Origin: UBA668 sp038328705
GTDB taxonomy: Bacteria > Actinomycetota > Acidimicrobiia > Acidimicrobiales > Ilumatobacteraceae
DNA: 24,833 bases
Reading direction: 5' to 3'
Assembly: GCA_038328705.1 (NCBI GenBank)
Contig: JBBQMG010000046.1
Location: 1 to 24,833, forward strand
In this document: positions 7,971-15,621 of the stretch, piece after piece
Numbering within the stretch: position 1 is the first letter of the stretch
How the letters are laid out: every line of letters starts with the position of its first letter
Made by a program: the position numbers and the translations under genes
Notes under the pieces: model-generated
The model's database searches: none
Told to the model about the DNA's origin: nothing
What the model saw: only the letters and a program-made list of their open reading frames with translations

Positions 7971-8609
7971 GTGGTCGACGATCGCCGTCATACCGAACAG
8001 GGCAACGAACGCAAGCAGCAACTGCTGGAGGCGGCCGAGCAACTGTTCTCGGAGAAGGGCTATGGCGCCACGCGGATCAGCGACATTTGCGCTGCCGCGG
8101 GCGTCGCCAAGGGTCTCTTCTACTGGTACTTCCCAACGAAGGAGTCGCTGTTCGCAGAGCTGGTACGCACCATGCGGCTCAACCTGCGACGCGCGCAAGC
8201 CGGCGCAATGGTTTCTACGGCCGACCCCGTCACACGCATCCGCCAGGGGGCAGAAGCCAGCGTGCGTTTCATGGCCGAGCACCAGACCTACTTCGCACTT
8301 CTGGACGTTGAACGCACCGACGACGCGCTCAGCTCGGTGATGAAGGAAGGCAGCGATGTGTACGCCTCCGATGTACGACGATTGATCGAAGCCGCGCAAC
8401 GCGACGGCCTGTTGCCCGACGGCGACCCGTCGTTTTACGCGATCGGCGTGCTCGGCTCGGTGTCGTCATTCAGCCATGCACACCGCAGCGGCCGCCTCAG
8501 TATTCCGATCGACGATCTCGCCCCCCTGGTCGGGGATTGGGTCATGCAAGCGCTGACTGGTCGAGCAGCGACACCAGTGACGGGTCACGACGAATCATCA
8601 CCGCGATGA
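7971..8609 (+). CDS. TetR/AcrR-family transcriptional regulator
   Basis: This is a 212-residue repressor. Residues about 15-61 form the TetR DNA-binding domain (LLEAAEQLFSEKGYGATRIS, turn AAAGVAKG, recognition end LFYWYFPTKESLF). The helical C-terminal domain should bind an unidentified ligand and form the dimer. The start GTG 7971 is supported by the N17/N6 promoter spacing; a later start would cut into the first helix. It is divergent from the ferredoxin gene with an 18-bp palindrome between, suggesting autoregulation plus control of the ferredoxin. Its last 68 bp overlap the convergent HD-GYP gene, which is unusually long for a convergent overlap and may couple the two by transcript interference. 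Confidence 0.93.
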   Translation: MVDDRRHTEQGNERKQQLLEAAEQLFSEKGYGATRISDICAAAGVAKGLFYWYFPTKESLFAELVRTMRLNLRRAQAGAMVSTADPVTRIRQGAEASVRFMAEHQTYFALLDVERTDDALSSVMKEGSDVYASDVRRLIEAAQRDGLLPDGDPSFYAIGVLGSVSSFSHAHRSGRLSIPIDDLAPLVGDWVMQALTGRAATPVTGHDESSPR

Positions 8610-10290
8610 ACGCCTGGACGATGCGCGGGTCGAACTGCGACCCGCGCCCGGCGATGACGTAGTTGACTGCATCGATCGACGACCATGCGTGCTTGTACAC
8701 GCGAGCGCTGATGAGCGCGTCGTAGACATCGGCGACCGTCACGATGCGACCGCTGAGGGGAATGCTCTCGCCGACCTGACCGCTCGGGTAGCCGGTGCCG
8801 TCCCATCGCTCATGGTGCGAGATCGCCAACTCTGCCGCCAGCTGCACGAGCGGCGACGGGCTACCAGCCAGCATCTCAGCGCCGAGCGCAACGTGGGTCT
8901 TGATGGTCTCGAACTCGGAGTGGTTGAGAGCGCCAGGTTTGAACAACACCGCATCGGGCACTGCGACTTTACCGATGTCATGCAGACGCGCTGCCAACCG
9001 CAGCCGATCGACGAACTCCGATGTCTCGCCCACTTCCGCGGCAAGTTCGGCAGCCAAGTCGCCCACGCGTACCGGGTGAGCAGTTGCGTCGGTGTCTCGG
9101 AACTCAGCCAATTCGGCGACGCGACGCAGCGCCTCGACGAGGAACAGCTCCATCTGGTCGGTGCGCTGCGCGACGAGCAGCTCGAGGTCCGTGGTGCGCA
9201 GCCGGAGGATCTCGGCTTGTTGCCGAGCCGCCTCGGTGTCGTGCTGAATCCGCAGCGTGCGAATACGCAGGTCGGTGCCACGACTGAACATCTCTTCGTT
9301 GAGCACGTAGCGGGCCTCTTGGTGCGCGAGCGCATGCTCGAAGCGACCCATCTCCTTGCAGAGATTGGCCAGCTTCTCTCGCAACGTGAGCGCAACCTCG
9401 GTCATGCTCGCCTGCACCGCCAGTTCGAGCGCATCGCTCCACTCGCGCAACGCGTGGTCGCGGAGATGCTGCGCAACATAGAGATCGCCGCGCGCCGTCC
9501 GAACCGTGACGACGCTGCCAGGTGACAGCGCGACGCGACGCGCGGTGCGGTCGCGCAGTAATCCATCGGCCTCGTCGAGACAGTTGGTGGCACGATCGAG
9601 CGCAGACAGCGCTACATAGGCGATGGCGAGCCGAGCGAGAATCTCCGGCACGAACTCGGGCGAGTGGACCTTGGCAAGTTCCAATGCAGATTCACCGAGG
9701 CTGACAGCGAGCAGGTCCTCATGACGGTCGGCGCGAACCTTGGCCATGTTGGCCAGGGTGATGGCATCAAGGTCAGGGCGGTCTTGGCCCTTGTTGGCCA
9801 TCAGCGCCGCTTCGTAGGTGACGATTGCGCGGTCGGTGTCGCGCAAGCTGTGCTGGATGACGGCGAGCGAGTTCAGCAGCAACCCTTCGCCGGACCGTTC
9901 GTTCGTGGAGCGGTAGAGCTCGAGGGCGGCGAGTGCTGACGCAAGTGCCTCCGAGAAGTTGGCCGCCTGGTACTGGACGGCAGCGATCAGGTTGAGAGCG
10001 TTGACCTCGGACCTGGCGGCGCCGCAGCGGTGTGCAAGGTCGCGAGCCTCGAGCGCAACAGCGAAGGCTTCGTTGCTGAGCCCGTCAGCGTACGACAACT
10101 CGGCGAGCCGATAGAGCGCCTCCGCCTCGCCATGCTCGTCATGGCGCGCGCGTGCCATGACGCGTGCCTGCTGCACCATCGAGCGCGCTCGACCGAGATC
10201 GGTGGATTCGACACCGCGAGCGGTTTCGAGAAGATCGGCGACCGAAGGTTCATTGCCATGACCGTGCGTTGCCGGCACCGTCGACGTCAT
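8542..10290 (-). CDS. TPR-repeat protein with C-terminal HD-GYP phosphodiesterase domain
   Basis: This is a 582-residue cytoplasmic signalling protein. Residues about 20-330 are helical TPR-like repeats (for example ARHDEHGEAEALYRLAELSY and NALNLIAAVQYQAANFSEAL). A coiled coil follows at roughly 340-395. The HD-GYP domain begins near 400, with metal-binding His437-Asp438 (HDIGK) and the diagnostic HHERWDGTGYP at 492-502. HD-GYP domains hydrolyse cyclic di-GMP or related dinucleotides, and the signature residues are present, so activity is expected. There is no receiver or membrane segment; the TPR part probably senses a protein or peptide partner. The start ATG 10290 is chosen because GGGGTGAGG lies just upstream, while the longer frame begins inside the next promoter region. 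The 3' end overlaps the TetR gene by 68 bp. Confidence 0.93.
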   Translation of the reverse strand: MTSTVPATHGHGNEPSVADLLETARGVESTDLGRARSMVQQARVMARARHDEHGEAEALYRLAELSYADGLSNEAFAVALEARDLAHRCGAARSEVNALNLIAAVQYQAANFSEALASALAALELYRSTNERSGEGLLLNSLAVIQHSLRDTDRAIVTYEAALMANKGQDRPDLDAITLANMAKVRADRHEDLLAVSLGESALELAKVHSPEFVPEILARLAIAYVALSALDRATNCLDEADGLLRDRTARRVALSPGSVVTVRTARGDLYVAQHLRDHALREWSDALELAVQASMTEVALTLREKLANLCKEMGRFEHALAHQEARYVLNEEMFSRGTDLRIRTLRIQHDTEAARQQAEILRLRTTDLELLVAQRTDQMELFLVEALRRVAELAEFRDTDATAHPVRVGDLAAELAAEVGETSEFVDRLRLAARLHDIGKVAVPDAVLFKPGALNHSEFETIKTHVALGAEMLAGSPSPLVQLAAELAISHHERWDGTGYPSGQVGESIPLSGRIVTVADVYDALISARVYKHAWSSIDAVNYVIAGRGSQFDPRIVQAFIAVMIRRDPSLVSLLDQSALA

Positions 10291-10312
10291 CCTCACCCCT
10301 TCGATCCTCGCG

Positions 10313-10332
10313 CCGCGCGTCTGTCCGCGCGG
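10313..10332 (-). promoter_or_regulatory. GC hairpin upstream of the HD-GYP gene
   Basis: CCGCGCG and CGCGCGG form a 7-bp stem with a 6-nt loop, 23 bp before the start codon at 10290. If transcribed it sits in the 5' leader close to the ribosome binding site. Role unknown. Confidence 0.3.
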
Positions 10333-10425
10333 ATGTGTCACGTTAGTTATCGACCGTTCTTGCCAAAGGGATAGCGGAGATTCCTGTGAGGCCTCGCTCA
10401 CCGCCCGTGAGCAGCGGTTTCCTCG

Positions 10426-10431
10426 TATCCT
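10426..10431 (+). promoter_or_regulatory. -10 element of the M48 protease gene (leaderless candidate)
   Basis: TATCCT ends 6 nt before GTG 10438. No Shine-Dalgarno or clear -35 is seen. This favours the GTG over the ATG at 10447 as start. Confidence 0.45.
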
Positions 10432-10437
10432 GAACGA

Positions 10438-11340
10438 GTGGAACCCATGCGGCGAGAGCGTGCCGCGCACAGGAAACTGGATAGTTCAGCCATCACCGCT
10501 CTCGCCCCGGTGCTGGCCGTCGCGCCGGTGTGGCTCCTCGCAATCCTGGTGTTCTGGTGGCCGGTCCAGCTGGTTCGGCACGTGCCGTTCCTATGGTTTG
10601 CCGTCGGCTACCTGGCCGCAGTCGTGCTGCTGTTCCTCCGCCCCGTGCAGGTCTTCGTCCTGGCGCCGCTGCTCGGCGCCCGCCAGCCAACGGCCGAACA
10701 ACGCAGCGCGTTGGCGCCAGCGTGGCGCCCCGTACTGCAGATGAACGACCTGCCCGCGCGACGGTACGTGTTGGCAGTGCTGCCCTCTCATGAGCTGAAC
10801 GCGTTTGCTTGCGGTGGGCATCTGGTGGTCGTCACCTCATACGCGATCGAGGAGTTGCCGCGCGACGAACTGTCGGGTGTGTTGGCGCACGAGCTCAGCC
10901 ATCATCTCGGTCTTCACACGATCGCGCTGACGGTGGGTCAGTGGTTGTCGATCCCGGTGCTGCTCCTCGCGCGTATCGGGTTCTTTCTGCAGAACGTCGC
11001 GTCCGCGGCCACCACCAGTTACGCCAGCCACTCCTCCGCCATCACTGCGGTGGGCCGCACGGTCGCAGCGCTACTGACCGCGGTGTCGTGGGTCTTCCTC
11101 AGTGGCCTTCTGCTCAGCAACATGCTGGCCAACGTCGTCGGCCGAAACAGCGAGTTCCAGGCCGACCACCGCGCTGTTGGAATGGGTTTCGGTCGCCCAC
11201 TGGCGACTGCCTTGCGTCGGTTCGTCGCCGACTTCGGCGGCGATCGCCCGGCCACGTGGCGCGATCGACTCGCGGCCACGCATCCTCCGGCCCGCACTCG
11301 GGTCGCCCGCATCGAAGCAATGATGCGCGCCAAGCACTGA
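10438..11340 (+). CDS. M48-family membrane zinc metalloprotease
   Basis: This is a 300-residue integral membrane protease related to HtpX/BlaR-type peptidases. Two membrane helices lie at about 21-42 and 49-75. The cytoplasmic catalytic segment has the zinc motif HELSH at residues 151-155 with catalytic Glu152, and the third ligand is probably Glu239 in NSEFQAD, as usual for M48. Further hydrophobic stretches lie at about 162-185 and 203-232. It could take part in membrane-protein quality control or regulated proteolysis. It is followed after 20 bp by an ABC exporter pair in the same direction, though the exporter has its own promoter-like element. Start GTG 10438 is chosen from the -10 element 6 nt upstream; ATG 10447 is the alternative. 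Confidence 0.9.
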   Translation: MEPMRRERAAHRKLDSSAITALAPVLAVAPVWLLAILVFWWPVQLVRHVPFLWFAVGYLAAVVLLFLRPVQVFVLAPLLGARQPTAEQRSALAPAWRPVLQMNDLPARRYVLAVLPSHELNAFACGGHLVVVTSYAIEELPRDELSGVLAHELSHHLGLHTIALTVGQWLSIPVLLLARIGFFLQNVASAATTSYASHSSAITAVGRTVAALLTAVSWVFLSGLLLSNMLANVVGRNSEFQADHRAVGMGFGRPLATALRRFVADFGGDRPATWRDRLAATHPPARTRVARIEAMMRAKH

Positions 11341-11347
11341 CGCCGCG

Positions 11348-11353
11348 TACTCT
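11348..11353 (+). promoter_or_regulatory. -10-like element of the exporter ATPase gene
   Basis: TACTCT ends 7 nt before ATG 11361, with no Shine-Dalgarno, suggesting an internal leaderless start for the exporter operon. Confidence 0.35.
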
Positions 11354-11360
11354 CAGCCCC

Positions 11361-12311
11361 ATGAGTACCGCCATCGAAGCCCAACAACTCGCCCGAGCGT
11401 TCGGCGACAAACGAGCCGTCGACGGTGTCGACCTCACCGTTGCGAGCGGCGAGATCTACGGCTTTCTCGGGCCCAACGGGGCAGGCAAGAGCACGATGGT
11501 GCGGATGCTTACGACCTTGCTCGCACCAACCGGCGGCTCAGCCAGCGTCGCCGGCTTCGACGTTGCTCGCGATGCGGAGAAGGTCCGGTTGCGGATCGGT
11601 GTTGCGCTGCAAGAGGCTGCGTTGGACGGCAAGCAGACCGGCCGTGAGCTGCTGGATCTTCAGGGGCGGCTCTATGGCCTGTCGAAGGCGGAGCGCAGAC
11701 GCAGGCTCACGGAACTGTTGCAATTGGTGGATATCGGGTCGGCCATCGACGATCGGATCAAGACGTATTCCGGTGGTATGAAGCGCCGGCTCGATCTGGC
11801 CGCGGCACTCGTGCACCAGCCGGAGGTGTTGTTCCTCGACGAGCCGACCACTGGGCTCGACCCCACCAGCCGGGCCGCGGTGTGGGCGGAGGTGCGTTAC
11901 CTCAACCAGGCGTTGGGGATGACGATCTTCCTCACCACCCAGTACTTGGAGGAGGCCGACGCGCTGGCCAACCGCGTCGGCATCATCGCCCATGGGAGGC
12001 TGGTGGCCGAGGGGACGCCGACCGATCTGAAACGGTCGATAGGGAGCGACGTCATCATCGCTCGCGTCGCCGCTGGGACGGCAGGCGATGTGGCAACGAT
12101 CGTGGATCGACTGGACGCAGTCGAGCGGGTGGAGACGTCGGGCGACGAGGTGGTGATGTCGGTAGCGAATGGGGCGGCGGCGATCAGCCCTGTCGCGGTC
12201 GCTTTGGCAGAGGCGGGTGTGATGGTGGAAGGCCTGACGCTGCGAACACCGACGCTGGACGACGTGTTCCTACACCTGACCGGCGGTCGCATGCAGGAGG
12301 ACGCCGCATGA
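11361..12311 (+). CDS. ABC exporter ATP-binding protein, DrrA type
   Basis: This 316-residue ATPase has Walker A GPNGAGKST at residues 37-45, signature YSGGM at 136-140 and Walker B LFLDE at 157-161, followed by PTTGLDP. The KRRLDLAAALVHQPEVLFLD pattern and the roughly 85-residue C-terminal extension after the ATPase core place it in the drug/antibiotic-exporter (DRA/DrrA) group. The start is ATG 11361; the frame is open far upstream, but that part lies over the protease gene and lacks ATPase sequence. It overlaps the permease gene by 4 bp (ATGA), so the two form one transporter. Drug, lipid or polyketide export are all possible; the substrate cannot be read. Confidence 0.95.
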   Translation: MSTAIEAQQLARAFGDKRAVDGVDLTVASGEIYGFLGPNGAGKSTMVRMLTTLLAPTGGSASVAGFDVARDAEKVRLRIGVALQEAALDGKQTGRELLDLQGRLYGLSKAERRRRLTELLQLVDIGSAIDDRIKTYSGGMKRRLDLAAALVHQPEVLFLDEPTTGLDPTSRAAVWAEVRYLNQALGMTIFLTTQYLEEADALANRVGIIAHGRLVAEGTPTDLKRSIGSDVIIARVAAGTAGDVATIVDRLDAVERVETSGDEVVMSVANGAAAISPVAVALAEAGVMVEGLTLRTPTLDDVFLHLTGGRMQEDAA

Positions 12312-13120
12312 GCGCAGTCACAGTGACACACGGCGAGCGCGTCCACCCGAGGCGGGCCGGTTTTTGGACCGACTTGCGCACGGTCAGCCTGCGCGCGTTG
12401 CGGCTGACGTGGCGCGACCCGGAGGCGTTCGCGCCCGCGCTCGCGATTCCGCTGTTCTTCTTCGTGGTCAACGTGGGCGCGCTGCAGTCCTTCGTCGAAG
12501 ACAGCTTCCCGCCCGGCTTCGATTACAAGGCATTCCAGCTGCCGGTTGCCGTCGTCTTCGCGGTGACCGGGGTGAGTCGTGCGAACGCGTTGGTGACCGA
12601 TGTCCAGAACGGCTACCTCGACCGCTTGCTGCTCACCCCCGTGCGGCGCGGCACGTTGCTGCTGGGTCTGATGACGGCCGACTTCGTGTTGATCGTTGCA
12701 CTCGCGGTGCCGGTGCTGGTGTTGGGTCTGGTGCTCGGCATCAACGTAGCGACGGGCATCGGCGGCATCGTGGCGTTCGTGCTGCTGACCGGGTTGTGGG
12801 GGCTGGCGTTCACCGGTTTCCCATACGCGATCGCGCTCCGCACGGGCAACCCGACGGCGGTGAACAACGCGTTCCTGCTGTTCTTCCCGTTCGCGTTCCT
12901 GACGACGGCCTACCTGCCCCAGGAAGCGATGACGGGCTGGCTGGCCACGGCCGTCAAGTTCAATCCGACCACGTACATGCTCGACGGCATGCGCGCACTG
13001 CTGCAGACCGGCTGGGAGTGGGACCGCATCGGCAAAGCCGTGCTCGCCATCGCCGGGATGGGCACCATCTCCTTCTCCCTCGCCTTCAAATCCCTCCGCG
13101 GCCGAGTCAAGCGCAACTAG
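12308..13120 (+). CDS. ABC-2 type exporter permease, DrrB type
   Basis: This 270-residue membrane protein has about six hydrophobic segments and the ABC-2 permease pattern: an N-terminal amphipathic region (RTVSLRALRLTWRDPEAFA), first helix near 41-57, a conserved NGYLDRLLLTPVRR loop after the second helix, and the late FNPTTYMLDGMRALL segment typical of the DrrB/NodJ group. The ATG at 12308 overlaps the ATPase gene stop by 4 bp. Together with the 11361 ATPase it forms a (ATPase)2(permease)2 exporter. It ends 20 bp before a strong hairpin that separates it from the convergent oxygenase gene. Confidence 0.94.
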   Translation: MSAVTVTHGERVHPRRAGFWTDLRTVSLRALRLTWRDPEAFAPALAIPLFFFVVNVGALQSFVEDSFPPGFDYKAFQLPVAVVFAVTGVSRANALVTDVQNGYLDRLLLTPVRRGTLLLGLMTADFVLIVALAVPVLVLGLVLGINVATGIGGIVAFVLLTGLWGLAFTGFPYAIALRTGNPTAVNNAFLLFFPFAFLTTAYLPQEAMTGWLATAVKFNPTTYMLDGMRALLQTGWEWDRIGKAVLAIAGMGTISFSLAFKSLRGRVKRN

Positions 13121-13140
13121 ACGCCCACATCCGCGATTGT

Positions 13141-13171
13141 GCACTTTCATTCGCCTGGCGAACGAAAGTGC
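13141..13171. terminator. Bidirectional hairpin between convergent genes
   Basis: GCACTTTC-A-TTCGC, a CTG loop, and GCGAA-C-GAAAGTGC form a 14-position stem with a single A/C mismatch. It lies between the exporter permease stop (13120) and the oxygenase stop (13186). There is no long T-tract, so it is a hairpin-type terminator candidate without a classic tail. Confidence 0.65.
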
Positions 13172-13185
13172 TCAAACGCCGCCTG

Positions 13186-14241
13186 TCAGGGTTGTGGGGG
13201 CGTCGCTGCCCACAGGCAAGGCTCGCCGGGGCGGGGGCGGTGGGTTCGGGGTCTGAACGTCGAGCGCCAGATGTCGCGGACGACACTGCGCAGCCCTTGT
13301 TCCCCGGCGCGCACCGCCCTCCACGGGTGCCGCACCATCGTGCGGGGCGACCGCACGCCCTCGAACGGGTAGCGCAGCTGGCCCACCATCGTGGTCGGCA
13401 CCGGGTCCGACACGCCGTAGCGAAGCGGGCGTTTGTTGCTGGGCATGTAGTAGGTACCGAAGACGAGGTCCCAGAGCGGAAGGAACACCGAGTAGTTGGA
13501 GTTGATCGCTTCCGCCTCATTGGCGTGGTGCCAGTGGTGGAACTCCGGGGTGATCACGATGCGATGCAGGGGCCGCCAACGCCAGCGCACGTTGGCGTGC
13601 AGGAACAGCCCGGTGACGATCTGCACGGCGGCCAGCACTCCCGTGAACGCCGGGTCGAATCCGGCCGCGAGCAGGAACACCGCCGCCGGCGCCACGACCG
13701 CGCCGTCGAACGGATGGCCGCGAAATCCGCTCACCCAATCGAGCTGTTCGGTCGAATGGTGGACGGCATGGAAACGCCACAGCGCTGGCACCTCGTGTGA
13801 CCATCGGTGTGCCCAGTAGATCGACAGATCGAACAATGCGATGCCGACGAACGGCAGCGTGACTGTGGGAATCCTCGCGACGAGCGGGCGGATGGCCAAG
13901 CCGGGCAACCACGCCAAGCTGGCGACGCCGATCACGATCGCGAACACCAGCGAGACGATCCCGAACAACCCGGTGGCCAGCGCGTATCGGACGTCGAGCA
14001 GTGCGTAGGGCCGGCGCAGCGATTGGCCGCGGTGGCGGGGGAACATCTTCTCGAACGGCACGACCAGCACGAACAGAAGGGGAAGAACCAGAAGGACTGT
14101 CCGATCGATCGCGACGGAGACGGCGACAACGCCCAACGCGGCGAGGCGCATCGCCCATGGCAGCCAGCGGCGAGATGGGCTCGACGGCGATTCGGGCGTG
14201 GTCGGCGACGCACGGGGCGGTGACGTGATGAGCGTGGTCAT
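13186..14241 (-). CDS. Membrane di-iron oxygenase, sterol desaturase/fatty acid hydroxylase superfamily
   Basis: This 351-residue membrane protein carries the three histidine clusters of the superfamily: H145-RWS-H149, H158-AV-H161-H162 (FHAVHHS) and H235-H236-W-H238-H239, with His215 between them. These bind two irons for O2-dependent hydroxylation or desaturation of a lipid or carotenoid. Hydrophobic helices lie at about 30-63, 85-115, 125-142 and 180-213. The start ATG 14241 follows AGGTGGG and is placed 6 nt after a promoter element; the longer frame upstream has no family sequence. It is divergent from an ECF sigma gene and shares a nearly identical promoter with it, so it is a likely member of that sigma regulon. 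Substrate unknown; a membrane-lipid modification under envelope stress is an inference. Confidence 0.92.
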   Translation of the reverse strand: MTTLITSPPRASPTTPESPSSPSRRWLPWAMRLAALGVVAVSVAIDRTVLLVLPLLFVLVVPFEKMFPRHRGQSLRRPYALLDVRYALATGLFGIVSLVFAIVIGVASLAWLPGLAIRPLVARIPTVTLPFVGIALFDLSIYWAHRWSHEVPALWRFHAVHHSTEQLDWVSGFRGHPFDGAVVAPAAVFLLAAGFDPAFTGVLAAVQIVTGLFLHANVRWRWRPLHRIVITPEFHHWHHANEAEAINSNYSVFLPLWDLVFGTYYMPSNKRPLRYGVSDPVPTTMVGQLRYPFEGVRSPRTMVRHPWRAVRAGEQGLRSVVRDIWRSTFRPRTHRPRPGEPCLWAATPPQP

Positions 14242-14247
14242 GCCCAC

Positions 14248-14276
14248 CTGTCGATCCGGAGGGCGCGATCGGTTCA
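14248..14276 (-). promoter_or_regulatory. ECF-type promoter of the membrane oxygenase gene
   Basis: On the minus strand TGAACC (14271-14276), 17 bp and CGACAG (14248-14253) end 6 nt before ATG 14241. The TGAACC/CGAC pair with 17-bp spacing resembles ECF sigma promoters and is nearly the same sequence as the promoter facing the other way. Confidence 0.65.
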
Positions 14277-14308
14277 CAGCGCCGGTTGACAATCTCTTGG
14301 CCCGCGCA

Positions 14309-14337
14309 TGAACCGATTGCGCCACCCGATACGACAG
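14309..14337 (+). promoter_or_regulatory. ECF-type promoter of the sigma factor operon
   Basis: TGAACC (14309-14314), 17 bp and CGACAG (14332-14337) lie just before the GTG at 14345. The first 15 bases match the inverted arm at 14262-14276 at 14 of 15 positions, and the CGACAGG block recurs at the same distance. This suggests the sigma factor activates its own operon and the divergent oxygenase gene. Confidence 0.65.
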
Positions 14338-14344
14338 GATTGAC

Positions 14345-14920
14345 GTGATGGCCCGCACAACACCGGCCGGCAGCGACAGCGCCGCTGATGACGGACGCGG
14401 AGAAGACCGCGCTCTGATGGCACGCCTCGCCGGCGGAGACCGGGTTGCGCTCGAGCTGTTGTACCGGCGCCATGCCGGGTGGTTGACGGCTCGGCTGCAG
14501 TCACGATGCGGCGACCCGGACCTCACCGACATCGCCGTGCAGGACACGTTCCTCGCCGTCTGGCGTTCGCCCGGCTCGTACCGCGGCGATGGTGATGTCG
14601 GCGCCTGGCTGTGGAGTATCGGCATCCGCAGGTTGATCGATCAGCTGCGCAAGCGTCGCCCGACTCCGGTCGACCCTGCGATGATGGCCACGCACGACCT
14701 CGGCCCCGACGCCGCCGACAGCTTGTTCGCGAGCGGCTCGTACGGCGAGCTCGGCCCGACGTTGGTGCGGCTCACCCCAGAGCTGCGGGCGGTACTGATC
14801 GCCACCGCCATCGACGGGCTGTCCACCAAAGAGGCCGCTCAGCTCCTCGGTGTCCCCCAAGGCACCGTCAAGACTCGATTGATGCGGGCTCGCCACGCGA
14901 TGCAGGAGGCACTTTCATGA
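14345..14920 (+). CDS. ECF-family RNA polymerase sigma factor
   Basis: This is a 191-residue alternative sigma factor. Region 2 spans about residues 33-105 (ALELLYRRHAGWLTARL, then DIAVQDTFLAVWRSPGSYRG and the WLWSIGIRRLIDQLRKRR promoter-melting helix). Region 4 spans about 140-188, with helix-turn-helix STKEAAQLLGVPQGTVKTRL recognising the -35. No extra C-terminal domain is present. The start is GTG 14345 or ATG 14348. The next gene overlaps by 4 bp and encodes a membrane protein with a short cytoplasmic N-terminus, a plausible anti-sigma factor. The promoter resembles that of the divergent oxygenase gene, pointing to autoregulation. Confidence 0.94.
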   Translation: MMARTTPAGSDSAADDGRGEDRALMARLAGGDRVALELLYRRHAGWLTARLQSRCGDPDLTDIAVQDTFLAVWRSPGSYRGDGDVGAWLWSIGIRRLIDQLRKRRPTPVDPAMMATHDLGPDAADSLFASGSYGELGPTLVRLTPELRAVLIATAIDGLSTKEAAQLLGVPQGTVKTRLMRARHAMQEALS

Positions 14921-15621
14921 GCCAGATCGTCAACCAGGCACGACTCGATGCCAACTGGAGCGCCATCTCCTCCGAACTCGACGCGCCGACAGCGAGCATC
15001 GCGGAGCGCCTCCTCCGTCGGCTGCGGGTGCCGGGCCACATCACCCGACTGGTCGTGGCCACTCCGGCCCTGCGCCGGGCGTGGTACCTCGCCATCGGCA
15101 TTGCGGTGCTCATCGGCCTGGGAAGCGCGCAACCCGACGACCCGAAGAGCGTCTTCGTGCTGCTGGCGATCGCACCAGCGCTGCCCGTGCTCGGCGTGGC
15201 GATGGCCTACGGGCCGAGTGCCGATCCGATGTACGAGGCACAGTTGGCGACGCCGATGCGCGGCCTCCGGCTCGTCGCGATCCGTGCCGTCACCGTACTG
15301 GTGGTCGCGATCATCGCCGTCGGGTTTCCCGCGTTGCTCGCGTCGACCACGCGATCGATGGCCTTCGCCTGGCTGCTCCCCGCGCTTGCCCTGACCAGCG
15401 CAAGCCTCGCCATGATGACATGGCTACCGCCCCGGCGAGCGACGGCGATCGTCGCCATCGTGTGGTTCGTGGGCGTCGTCGTCGCCCGCGGGGTCGGCCC
15501 CGACGAACTCGTCGCGTTCGGCGCAATCGGTCAGGTGGGCGCAGCGACGGTCGCGGCCATCGGGGCCGCGGTCACGCTGGCTCGACGGTCGTCGTTCGAC
15601 CGCATGGAGTACGCGTCATGA
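14917..15621 (+). CDS. Multi-pass membrane protein, putative anti-sigma/ABC permease component
   Basis: This 234-residue protein is not a member of a family I can name firmly. The first about 55 residues are helical and soluble (NWSAISSELDAPTASIAERLLRR region), followed by about six membrane helices between residues 57 and 225. The gene overlaps the sigma factor stop by 4 bp and the ATPase start by 4 bp, so all three are made together. Two roles are possible and could coexist: the N-terminal helices may hold the sigma factor at the membrane, while the membrane part pairs with the ATPase as an ABC-2-like channel. No CHCC zinc motif of classical anti-sigma factors is present. Start ATG 14917 is fixed by the overlap. 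Confidence 0.8.
   Translation: MSQIVNQARLDANWSAISSELDAPTASIAERLLRRLRVPGHITRLVVATPALRRAWYLAIGIAVLIGLGSAQPDDPKSVFVLLAIAPALPVLGVAMAYGPSADPMYEAQLATPMRGLRLVAIRAVTVLVVAIIAVGFPALLASTTRSMAFAWLLPALALTSASLAMMTWLPPRRATAIVAIVWFVGVVVARGVGPDELVAFGAIGQVGAATVAAIGAAVTLARRSSFDRMEYAS

Noticed and set aside
10291..10470. 60-residue N-terminal extension of the HD-GYP protein
   Set aside because: It overlaps the divergent protease promoter region, while ATG 10290 has a strong ribosome binding site.
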